The position numbers and the translations under genes were made by a program. The notes below the pieces were generated by a model. It was not told the origin of the DNA and searched no databases. It saw nothing but the letters and a program-made list of their open reading frames with translations. Below, one piece after another: positions 54,449 to 60,912 of a stretch of 60,967 nt of DNA. The stretch spans positions 1 to 60,967 of the forward strand of contig CANCXL010000010.1 of the NCBI GenBank assembly GCA_947381905.1, given 5' to 3'. Within the stretch, counting starts at the first letter, position 1. Each line of letters begins with the position of its first letter. The DNA comes from an uncultured Clostridiaceae bacterium (GTDB lineage Bacteria > Bacillota > Clostridia > TANB77 > CAG-465).

Positions 54449-54520
54449 GATTAATTATATAATTTGTACTTTATTAAAACTACTTTATTTATTATATATA
54501 CTTTTTTATATAATATAATA

Positions 54521-54552
54521 AAAGACATACAACTTATTCATTGTATGTCTTT
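54521..54552 (-). terminator. Terminator after the RelE-like gene
   Basis: A 12-bp stem (AAAGACATACAA and complement) with an 8-nt loop overlaps the stop codon and is followed by TTATTAT on the minus strand. Confidence 0.75.
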
Positions 54553-54881
54553 ACATATTCTTCAAATTTTTTTATATATTCTTTTCCACTTCTTCTTTTA
54601 ACTTCAACTTTATGACATTCTATTGTATATAGATTATTATCTTTTCTTACAAATCTATATAATATTCTAATTTGTGATGAATTTTCTGCAACAAATTTAT
54701 ATGTATAAAAATTTTTTCCTAAAATATCATATTTTATACTGTCATTGTTAAATATTTTTTCAAAAGGTGTTCCTGTACTCTCTATTATATCTATCTGTTT
54801 TTCAAGCTTTTTTAAAGCTCTATCAACAAGTTCTTTTTCTTTATTATCTAGTTTTTTTAATTCCATTTTATATTCTATCAT
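54534..54881 (-). CDS. RelE/HigB-like small protein, possible toxin without partner
   Basis: A 115-residue basic protein. The order of elements is like RelE/ParE-fold toxins: two N-terminal helices rich in Lys (RALKKLEKQI), then strands KYDILGKNFYTYKF and QIRILYRFV, ending in KVEVKRRSGKEYIKKFEEYV. No antitoxin gene lies directly upstream or downstream. The open frame runs 39 codons further into the 6S-like RNA, but AGGAG 5 nt before the ATG at 54881 fixes the start. Toxin function is inference. Confidence 0.6.
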   Translation of the reverse strand: MIEYKMELKKLDNKEKELVDRALKKLEKQIDIIESTGTPFEKIFNNDSIKYDILGKNFYTYKFVAENSSQIRILYRFVRKDNNLYTIECHKVEVKRRSGKEYIKKFEEYVKTYNE

Positions 54882-54917
54882 ATTTTCTCCTAGTATACAT
54901 AATTTGTTATTTTTAAT

Positions 54918-55082
54918 AAAAAAAGATAGAGCAAAACTGATGATGATAAAACCCTTGTGTAAAGGTGGGCATCTTGTCACAACTTTTAGGATCCTCAATT
55001 ACAAGAGTATTCAACACCGGTTGTGATATTCCTGATTCCCTATCATATGATTGTAGATTTTCATAATACTGTTTTCTCTATC
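54918..55082 (-). ncRNA. ssrS: 6S RNA (SsrS)-like RNA
   Basis: The interval is a 165-nt stand-alone RNA: promoter at 55090-55118, predicted start at 55082, and ends joined by a closing stem (GATAGAG/CTCTATC, then AAAAC/GTTTT) that is followed by seven U. The 3' half contains CACCUUUACACAAGGGUU, closely similar to the CACCUU...AAGGGUU element in the 3' half of E. coli 6S RNA, and an inner stem TCACAAC/GTTGTGA encloses the apical part. 6S RNA binds housekeeping RNA polymerase. Family assignment is from this local similarity and overall shape; a covariance search would decide. Confidence 0.65.
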
Positions 55083-55089
55083 TATATAT

Positions 55090-55118
55090 ATTTTATCATT
55101 AAGATTTATATTAGTAAA
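55090..55118 (-). promoter_or_regulatory. Promoter of the 6S-like RNA
   Basis: TTTACT (55113-55118) and TAAAAT (55090-55095) are 17 nt apart on the minus strand, placing the start at the first base of the closing stem. Confidence 0.7.
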
Positions 55119-55160
55119 TAGTTTTTATATATTTTATTGTGTAAAATTTTGACAATAAAA

Positions 55161-55182
55161 AGACTAAAAATATTTATAGTCT
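55161..55182 (-). terminator. Terminator after the 31-aa membrane peptide
   Basis: Stem AGACTA/TAGTCT with an AT-rich partly paired loop, followed by TTTTTATT on the minus strand. Confidence 0.6.
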
Positions 55183-55270
55183 AAAATAAGGAGAAAACTG
55201 TCGTATAGAATAACACTGCTAATATACTTAAATACTGATGTTTTTAATCATCAAAACAATAAATTGTAAT

Positions 55271-55366
55271 TTACCACAATAAATTTATTGCACAAGCAAC
55301 AACTATACCTATTAGGATTATTATCCATCCTATTGTTTTTTTATGCTCTTTAAACCATTTTGACAT
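55271..55366 (-). CDS. 31-residue single-helix membrane peptide
   Basis: The peptide MSKWFKEHKK is followed by a hydrophobic helix (about residues 12-30: GWIIILIGIVV...) and ends LLW. AGGAGTGG lies 5 nt before the ATG, a terminator follows at 55161-55182 and a TATAAT lies upstream near 55411-55416. The amphipathic, basic N terminus plus one helix is seen in small stress peptides and type I toxins; no function is assigned. Confidence 0.55.
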   Translation of the reverse strand: MSKWFKEHKKTIGWIIILIGIVVACAINLLW

Positions 55367-55444
55367 ATTTACCACTCCTATCTGTTCGACAAATTACTAT
55401 TTATCTATTACATTATATCAAATCATATATATTTTTTAGTTAAA

Positions 55445-55478
55445 AAGAGAAAACATTGATATTTCAATGTTTTCTCTT
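55445..55478 (-). terminator. Terminator of the tRNA operon
   Basis: A 15-bp perfect stem (AAGAGAAAACATTGA and complement) with a 4-nt loop, followed by TTTTTAA on the minus strand. Confidence 0.9.
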
Positions 55479-55486
55479 CATTCTAA

Positions 55487-55560
55487 TGGAGGCGACTATC
55501 AGAGTCGAACTGATCATCAGGGTGTTGCAGACCCGTGCCTTACCGCTTGGCTAAGTCGCC
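55487..55560 (-). tRNA. tRNA-Cys (GCA)
   Basis: A complete cloverleaf with acceptor stem GGCGACT/AGTCGCC, anticodon loop CTGCAAC and encoded CCA end. The bottom pair of the anticodon stem (C-T) is mismatched. Last gene of the five-tRNA operon. Confidence 0.95.
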
Positions 55561-55614
55561 ATTAGTAAATTATATTCTTGCATAACAAAAATATGCAAGA
55601 ATTTATATAAAAAA

Positions 55615-55690
55615 TGGAGCGGGAAACGGGGCTCAAACCCGCGACCTCTGCCTTGGCAAGGCAGCGCTCTATCAACTGAGCTATTCCCGC
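55615..55690 (-). tRNA. tRNA-Gly (GCC)
   Basis: Acceptor stem GCGGGAA/TTCCCGC, anticodon loop TTGCCAA, TTTGAGCC T loop and encoded CCA. Confidence 0.97.
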
Positions 55691-55703
55691 ATAATATATA
55701 TTT

Positions 55704-55779
55704 TGGTGGTCAGAGAGGGAATCGAACCCCCGACACGGGGATTTTCAGTCCCCTGCTCTACCAACTGAGCTATCTGACC
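55704..55779 (-). tRNA. tRNA-Phe (GAA)
   Basis: Acceptor stem GGTCAGA/TCTGACC, anticodon loop CTGAAAA and encoded CCA. An identical copy lies at 60816-60891. Confidence 0.97.
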
Positions 55780-55788
55780 AAGAAAATA

Positions 55789-55865
55789 TGGCGACCTGAA
55801 TGGGGCTCGAACCCACGACCTCTAGCGTGACAGGCTAGCGTTCTAACCAACTGAACTACCAGGCC
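55789..55865 (-). tRNA. tRNA-Asp (GTC)
   Basis: Acceptor stem GGCCTGG/TCAGGTC (with two G-U pairs), anticodon loop CTGTCAC and encoded CCA. A second copy is cut by the right edge of the window. Confidence 0.97.
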
Positions 55866-55873
55866 AAAATTAG

Positions 55874-55949
55874 TGGTGGGCACTACAGGGCTCGAACCTG
55901 TGACCCCCTGCTTGTAAGGCAGATGCTCTCCCAACTGAGCTAAGCGCCC
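55874..55949 (-). tRNA. tRNA-Val (TAC)
   Basis: Acceptor stem GGGCGCT/AGTGCCC, anticodon loop CTTACAA and encoded CCA. First gene of the tRNA operon. Confidence 0.97.
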
Positions 55950-55968
55950 ACTCATCTTGACATGTTCT

Positions 55969-55997
55969 ATTATACCCAATGATATATAGTTTGTCAA
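55969..55997 (-). promoter_or_regulatory. Promoter of the Val-Asp-Phe-Gly-Cys tRNA operon
   Basis: Consensus TTGACA (55992-55997) and TATAAT (55969-55974) with a 17-nt spacer on the minus strand, about 20 bp upstream of tRNA-Val. Confidence 0.92.
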
Positions 55998-56032
55998 GAC
56001 TTTTTTTATAAAAATACCGCATTTTTCTAGCT

Positions 56033-57058
56033 TTATTTTATAAACTTAATATTATTTAAACATGTTATGTTATCACTAACTGATATTGTTTTAGTATCTA
56101 ATTCTAAAGTTAAGATTTCATTTCCAACTTTAAATTCTATATATCCTTCTTTATAAAATAATATATCTTCTATTGAATTATCATTTTCTACTTTATATAT
56201 GTATTCGTTTGAGCCAGAATCATTTATTCTAACTATATTTTTTCTATCATTAGTAATATATATATATTTAAATTCATCATATGGTATAAAATACGTATTA
56301 TTCTTTATTGAGCTTATGCTTTGTCCATTATAGTAATTGTATATATTTTTAAATATATTTTCACTATCACTTGATGTATCATACAAAAGTCTATCCCTTT
56401 CATAATAATTAAAATATTCTATATTTTCTACATCGTTAGATATTATATTTTCTTCTCCATCTTTTATCTTTAATAATTTTCTATCTTTTACAATAAAAGC
56501 ATCGCCATTTTTTACAACAAATTTATCGCATGTTATATTACTATACAGTTCTAATATATTAGAATTTTCCATCTTTTTAAACGAATTATTTGATATATAA
56601 TATATTGTATTATTATCTATCACCTGAAAAGATTCTGCTCTTTCATTAAGATTAATATTATCAATTACTTCTCCTAAGTTTTTTAAACTTATAACAGATA
56701 TCTCTCCCAATTCTTTATCTAACAAGTATAAATTTTCTTTAAAATAGCAATAATCATACTCTCTTTGAGCGTCTATATTATATATATCGACTAGATTATT
56801 GTCTGAGCATACTCCAACAACATAATCATCCTTTATTGCAAAAGCATATAATCCTTTTAAAGATGAATCTATTTTATCATATTCATATATCATAAAATCT
56901 TCTTCATCCAGATGAGATATGTATTCCTTATCATCATTTTCTTTTTCCTGATTTTTATTTAAAATCTTTATAGTTGCTAAAGCTGCTATTACAATTAAAA
57001 TTATTACTAAAAAAATAGTTATAATACTACTTCTTCCCTTTTTATTTTTTCTAGACAT
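56033..57058 (-). CDS. Membrane-anchored extracytoplasmic protein of unknown function (possible beta-propeller)
   Basis: A 341-residue protein with a basic N terminus, one membrane helix (about residues 12-31) and an extracytoplasmic part made of many short strand repeats (YAFAIKDDYVVGV, IYYISNNSFKKM, AFIVKDRKLLKI, FKYIYITNDRKNIVRI), as expected for a beta-propeller or similar all-beta fold. No catalytic motif. GAGGT precedes the ATG. It lies between the tRNA operon and the DUF4097 pair. Confidence 0.65.
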   Translation of the reverse strand: MSRKNKKGRSSIITIFLVIILIVIAALATIKILNKNQEKENDDKEYISHLDEEDFMIYEYDKIDSSLKGLYAFAIKDDYVVGVCSDNNLVDIYNIDAQREYDYCYFKENLYLLDKELGEISVISLKNLGEVIDNINLNERAESFQVIDNNTIYYISNNSFKKMENSNILELYSNITCDKFVVKNGDAFIVKDRKLLKIKDGEENIISNDVENIEYFNYYERDRLLYDTSSDSENIFKNIYNYYNGQSISSIKNNTYFIPYDEFKYIYITNDRKNIVRINDSGSNEYIYKVENDNSIEDILFYKEGYIEFKVGNEILTLELDTKTISVSDNITCLNNIKFIK

Positions 57059-57123
57059 ATTTCTACCTCATTAAAATGATATCATTTATTAAATATATTT
57101 TCAAGAAGAAAAGCTGAGAAAAA

Positions 57124-57152
57124 AAGACTTATACAAATATTGTATAAGTCTT
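57124..57152 (-). terminator. Terminator after the DUF4097 gene
   Basis: A 13-bp stem (AAGACTTATACAA and complement) with a 3-nt loop is followed by TTTTTTTC on the minus strand. Confidence 0.9.
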
Positions 57153-57157
57153 AATTA

Positions 57158-57997
57158 TTAATATTCTACTTTTATTTCTCCTACTCCGCCAGATATTTTT
57201 ATTATGTCTTCATTTCCATTTCCAAATGAATCTTCTGATCTTGCGCTTCTTCCATTTACTCTTATTTCTCCAATACCTTTATTAGTTGTTATTTTTCCTT
57301 TGCTTTCATTAAAATCTACTAATTTAATAATAGTTTGACCTACTCCAGTATCTATTTCACATTTTCCAGTAAGCTTTGCTGTAATGTTGCTTTCTCCAAC
57401 TCCAGCATCGAAGTCTAAATCATTCATAACAGAGTCTTTAATTGTAAATTCACCAACACCGCCATCTATAGAAATCTTTTCTCTTGCTTCTAGATAATCT
57501 ACATTTAATTCTCCTGCTCCACAATCTATATCTATTCTATCTGCTTTTAAGCTAGAAATATTTGTTTCTCCAACTCCTAAATCTAAATTTACAGTATCAA
57601 AATAAAATGATTCTGGTACATATATTGTAATTTTAGGTGCATTGCTATCATTAAATTTAAACTTAGCTTTCGTTTTATCTACTATTTTTAGTGTTTCATT
57701 CTCAACTTTACATTCATATTTTTCTGACACATTTTGAGCTACAACTTTAAATTCATCTGCAGATTCAATTACAAATTCTCCTATACCTGAGTCAACATCT
57801 AAATGTCTTACCATCTCAATATCTATAATATCTTCTTTAGATACTCTATTTTTGTCATCATTTTCGAAGAAATCAGAAATATAATCAATTCCCGCCATAG
57901 CAACTATAGCACTACAAATTGCAGATGCGATTGATATGATAATAAGTGCTGAAAGAGCTATAGCACAAGCTTTAACTATTTTGTACATAGTTGTCAT
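57158..57997 (-). CDS. DUF4097 family beta-repeat envelope protein
   Basis: A 279-residue protein with an N-terminal membrane helix (about residues 8-35) and a long right-handed beta-repeat region of the DUF4097 type: GIGEFVIES, GVGETNISSL, GAGELNVDYL, GVGEFTIKD, GVGESNITA, GVGQTIIKL, GIGEIRVNG, GVGEIKVEY. The family often accompanies LiaF/PspC-like envelope-stress proteins. The ATG overlaps the stop of the LiaF-like gene (ATGA), so the two are coupled. Confidence 0.85.
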   Translation of the reverse strand: MTTMYKIVKACAIALSALIIISIASAICSAIVAMAGIDYISDFFENDDKNRVSKEDIIDIEMVRHLDVDSGIGEFVIESADEFKVVAQNVSEKYECKVENETLKIVDKTKAKFKFNDSNAPKITIYVPESFYFDTVNLDLGVGETNISSLKADRIDIDCGAGELNVDYLEAREKISIDGGVGEFTIKDSVMNDLDFDAGVGESNITAKLTGKCEIDTGVGQTIIKLVDFNESKGKITTNKGIGEIRVNGRSARSEDSFGNGNEDIIKISGGVGEIKVEY

Positions 57998-58668
57998 ATA
58001 ATCTCTACACCTCCAAACATTGCAAAGCTTTCAATATATATTGTTGGCACTTCTTCTTTAGTATTGCTTACCTTATTGTCTGTTCCACCAAACATACCAC
58101 TTGATTTTACCTTTACGTTAACATTTCCTGGAAGTCTTATCTTGATTCCTCCAAACATTGCACTTGCTTCTATAACAAAATCTTTAGTAATATCACAATC
58201 TGAAATATCAAAAGTAATACCACCAAAAACGCAGTCTAGTTTTGCGCCTTTAAATTCGTCTCCTACAAGATTTACCTTATTTTCTGAAAATGCTGCTGTA
58301 TAAACTTCATTTCCATCCCTATCAATTTCTTTAATTTTATCATTAATTTTATCACTTAGCGAATCCTTAAATATAATAGATATACCAATTAAAATTAGTA
58401 TTACTGGAACTATTATTTTTCCTATTAAAGCAAAAGATATTATATTTCTTGCACCAAGCAATAAAAGTACTCCTACAAATAAAAAAATATAACTAGATAT
58501 ATCCTTTGGCTTTTTAATTATCTCAATTATACTTGGGATAATTATAAACATTGTCCACCAGCCACGAAAGAAAATATTAATACTTGCTATTCCTGTGGCA
58601 TTTACAAGCCATACTATTCCTATTAAAACTAATACAGCTCCCCATAAAATATTAGAAACTTTTTTCAT
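57994..58668 (-). CDS. LiaF-like membrane protein (DUF5668 with LiaF C-terminal domain)
   Basis: A 224-residue protein with about four N-terminal membrane helices starting WGAVLVLIGIVWLVNATG (a DUF5668-type pattern) and a C-terminal LiaF-like beta domain with repeated GG motifs (VFGGITFDISD, MFGGIKIRLP, MFGGTDNKVS, MFGGVEII). LiaF proteins modulate cell-envelope stress signalling; no sensor kinase or regulator gene is adjacent. AAAGGAG precedes the ATG. Confidence 0.85.
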   Translation of the reverse strand: MKKVSNILWGAVLVLIGIVWLVNATGIASINIFFRGWWTMFIIIPSIIEIIKKPKDISSYIFLFVGVLLLLGARNIISFALIGKIIVPVILILIGISIIFKDSLSDKINDKIKEIDRDGNEVYTAAFSENKVNLVGDEFKGAKLDCVFGGITFDISDCDITKDFVIEASAMFGGIKIRLPGNVNVKVKSSGMFGGTDNKVSNTKEEVPTIYIESFAMFGGVEII

Positions 58669-58723
58669 AACACATCTCCTTTTTCTAATATAAACATTTT
58701 ATCATATACTATTAATTATAACA

Positions 58724-58755
58724 AGTAAAGACTAGAATTATTCTAGTCTTTACTA
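58724..58755 (-). terminator. Hairpin after prs
   Basis: A 14-bp stem (AGTAAAGACTAGAA and complement) with a 4-nt loop just after the stop codon; the following minus-strand sequence is only partly T-rich. Confidence 0.7.
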
Positions 58756-58758
58756 AAT

Positions 58759-59697
58759 TTATCCAAGTATTTCTCCAAGAGGTCTTCCTTCATTTATTCT
58801 TCTTATTGCTTCTCCAAAAAGTGGTGCAATAGACAACACTTTAATCTTATCAAGTTCTTTTTCTTTTGGAAGTGGCACAGTATTTGTCATAACTAATTCT
58901 TTTATAGAGGATTTCTTTATTCTTTGTACTGCTTCTCCTGAAAGTACTCCATGTGTGCATCCTGCATAAATTTCTTTAGCTCCAAATTTTTCTAATACTT
59001 TTACAGTTTCTATAATAGAACCTGCTGTATCTATTTCATCATCAAATATTATTGCTCTTTTATTTTTTACCTCTCCAATTACAGTTGTTGCAATTGCTTG
59101 ATCATTATTTCCATCTCTTCTTTTATCTATCATAGCCATAGGACAATTTAAATCTTTAGAATACTTATATGCTTTTTTTGAACTTCCTGCATCAGTTGCT
59201 ACTACGACCATATCATCTAATTTTTTCTCTTTAAAATAGTTTTCTAGTAATCTTTCTGCTGTTATTCTATCACAATTAATATTAAAATATGCTTGAATTG
59301 CTGGATTATGCAAATCACAAGTTATAACTCTTGTTGCTCCTGCAGCCTCTAGGAGCTGTGCCATAAGCTTTGCTGTAACAGGAATTCTTGGTTGATCTTT
59401 TTTATCTGACCTTGAATACATATAATATGGTAATACTACATTTATTTTTCCAGCTGATGCCCTCTTTAATGCATCAATTACTATAAGTAATTCCATAACC
59501 CTTTCATTTACAGGTGGCTTAGTTGTTTGAATAACATATACATCTTGATCTCTTACAGTTTCCAAAATTTGTACAAAAGTATTGTCATTTTTAAATTTCA
59601 TGACATTCATTTTTCCCTTTAAAAGATTAAGGTACTCACAAATCTCATCTGTAAATTCCTCTGCAGATGGACAAGAAAAGATTTTAATATCTCTCAT
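58759..59697 (-). CDS. prs: Ribose-phosphate pyrophosphokinase (PRPP synthetase)
   Basis: Prs makes PRPP from ribose-5-phosphate and ATP for nucleotide, His and Trp synthesis. The 312-residue protein has the paired phosphoribosyltransferase-like domains, the flexible loop SRSDKKDQPRIPVTAKL near residue 94, CDLHNPAIQAYF near 130 and the PRPP loop FDDEIDTAGSI near 218. Several positions differ from the usual class I form (DLHxxQIQGFF, VVDDMIDTAGT), so it is a divergent branch. GGGAGGA precedes the ATG. Expression appears controlled by a leader ORF and terminator at 59727-59823. Confidence 0.9.
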   Translation of the reverse strand: MRDIKIFSCPSAEEFTDEICEYLNLLKGKMNVMKFKNDNTFVQILETVRDQDVYVIQTTKPPVNERVMELLIVIDALKRASAGKINVVLPYYMYSRSDKKDQPRIPVTAKLMAQLLEAAGATRVITCDLHNPAIQAYFNINCDRITAERLLENYFKEKKLDDMVVVATDAGSSKKAYKYSKDLNCPMAMIDKRRDGNNDQAIATTVIGEVKNKRAIIFDDEIDTAGSIIETVKVLEKFGAKEIYAGCTHGVLSGEAVQRIKKSSIKELVMTNTVPLPKEKELDKIKVLSIAPLFGEAIRRINEGRPLGEILG

Positions 59698-59726
59698 TTT
59701 AATTTCCTCCCTAAAAAATAATATAA

Positions 59727-59770
59727 AAAAGGCTATAAGGGTGCACTAATTTGCACTCAAATAGCCTTTT
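59727..59770 (-). terminator. Leader terminator (possible attenuator) before prs
   Basis: Stem AAAAGGCTAT/ATAGCCTTTT with an inner GTGCA/TGCAC stem, followed by six U on the minus strand. It overlaps the end of the leader ORF and lies 30 nt before the prs start. Confidence 0.8.
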
Positions 59771-59823
59771 AAATCGATTTTATGTATTTTATTGTAACTT
59801 TTATTTGATAAGTAAAAAAACAT
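59746..59823 (-). CDS. Leader peptide ORF of prs (25 codons)
   Basis: The ORF starts at an ATG with GGGAG 7 nt upstream and encodes MFFYLSNKSYNK... ending at a TAG in the loop of the leader terminator. Promoter, SD, short ORF and overlapping terminator are arranged as in translation-controlled attenuators. It is rich in Lys, Tyr, Leu and Asn codons but has no run of a single amino acid, so the signal is unknown. Confidence 0.5.
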   Translation of the reverse strand: MFFYLSNKSYNKIHKIDLKGYLSAN

Positions 59824-59850
59824 TTTATTTCTCCCAATAACTACAATACA

Positions 59851-59879
59851 ATAATATAATAATAGTCGTTTTTTGTCAA
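59851..59879 (-). promoter_or_regulatory. Promoter of the prs leader
   Basis: TTGACA (59874-59879) and TATTAT (59851-59856) are 17 nt apart on the minus strand, about 25 nt upstream of the leader ORF. Confidence 0.85.
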
Positions 59880-59906
59880 TCAAAAAATAAAAAATATATA
59901 AAAAAA

Positions 59907-59930
59907 GAAGTCATACAAAAGTATGACTTC
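59907..59930 (-). terminator. Terminator of the 60206 transcript
   Basis: A 10-bp perfect stem (GAAGTCATAC and complement) with a 4-nt loop, followed by TTTTTTAT on the minus strand. It ends a 275-nt AT-rich 3' region (59931-60205) in which I see no gene. Confidence 0.88.
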
Positions 59931-60205
59931 TTCCCTAATCCCTAAATTATTAAAAATAAATTTTTTCACCTAAAATTATTAAAAAAATAAATTATAATTT
60001 AAATGCTATATTTAGCTTATTGTTTGTAAATTAAAATCAAATATATAACTTGTAAATTAAGAAATCAAACTTAATTATATACGTTCCTTGATTTCTAAAA
60101 AGCTTTTAATTATCACCTGTTTAATAATAGGGATTTAGGTATAGGCTGTTAGCTTAAAATCTGCTCATTTAACTTAAGAATATCTACTTAAGCACCTATT
60201 TTAAA

Positions 60206-60712
60206 TTATATATCTAGTTCAAATTCAATTGAATTTAATTTAGAAATTTCAAAATCTGTTTCTACAATTCTTTTATCTACTTTGTCATATTCCTCTTTAA
60301 TCTTTTTGCTATCATAATTTAGATCTTTACATTCAAAGTATGAATTGTTTACCTCTGTTATTCTTTTTTTGCTTGATCTTTTTGAAAGTAATACGCTATA
60401 TACGCTTTTTACTTTTCTAAGATTTGTATTTTCTACTATCGCTTCTTGTATAGTTCTTCCATCTGGTAACTTAAATATATTATTCTTTTCATAAATAGCA
60501 GATTTTATTTTTACTATTTTTTCTTGCATATCTAAAAATTGTTTAAAACTATTTTCGAATTCTTCCTTGCAATCTTCTACTACATTTACTGTTCCATCTA
60601 ATTCTTGAATTGATGTATTATATGCCATTCCTTTTAACTCATAGGCACAATCTGAGAATTCTTTTTCGAGCTCACTTACAATACTCATTAAATTTGATAA
60701 ATTGGTTTTCAT
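60206..60712 (-). CDS. Coiled-coil protein of unknown function downstream of tRNA genes
   Basis: A 168-residue charged, mainly helical protein with heptad-like segments (residues 1-75 and 130-160) and a central IFKLPDGRTIQEAIV element. No membrane segment and no recognised domain. The frame extends 17 codons upstream, but GGAGG before the ATG at 60712 fixes the start. Only about 20 nt separate it from the hairpin at 60740-60801 and no promoter fits there, so it seems to be read from the tRNA transcript. Confidence 0.65.
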   Translation of the reverse strand: MKTNLSNLMSIVSELEKEFSDCAYELKGMAYNTSIQELDGTVNVVEDCKEEFENSFKQFLDMQEKIVKIKSAIYEKNNIFKLPDGRTIQEAIVENTNLRKVKSVYSVLLSKRSSKKRITEVNNSYFECKDLNYDSKKIKEEYDKVDKRIVETDFEISKLNSIEFELDI

Positions 60713-60739
60713 TTCCTTTTCCTCCTTAAACATAAAAAA

Positions 60740-60801
60740 ATGAATAGCTGAATTTAGGCGCAATACGAGTATACATATTTTTCCTAAATCCCCCTATTCA
60801 T
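60740..60801 (-). terminator. Terminator/attenuator between tRNA-Phe and the 60206 gene
   Basis: Outer stem ATGAATAG/CTATTCAT and inner stem ATTTAGG/CCTAAAT with a 24-nt loop, followed by seven U on the minus strand. Confidence 0.75.
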
Positions 60802-60815
60802 AACATATCCTATCT

Positions 60816-60891
60816 TGGTGGTCAGAGAGGGAATCGAACCCCCGACACGGGGATTTTCAGTCCCCTGCTCTACCAACTGAGCTATCTGACC
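60816..60891 (-). tRNA. tRNA-Phe (GAA), second copy
   Basis: Identical to the tRNA-Phe at 55704-55779, with anticodon loop CTGAAAA and encoded CCA. Confidence 0.97.
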
Positions 60892-60912
60892 ATAAAATAG
60901 GTAAAAAAAAAG

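Noticed and set aside
54882-54998. Upstream extension of the RelE-like ORF
   Set aside because: The extra 39 codons lie in the 3' half and terminator of the 6S-like RNA; an SD at the internal ATG fixes the real start.
55770-55997. ORF of 75 codons across the tRNA operon
   Set aside because: It is a reading frame through tRNA-Asp and tRNA-Val, typical of spurious tRNA-derived ORFs.
59931-60205. Possible gene or riboswitch in the 275-nt stretch before the prs leader
   Set aside because: No ORF with SD and no known aptamer motif found; only AT-rich sequence with CTTAAG hairpins, best described as a 3' untranslated region.
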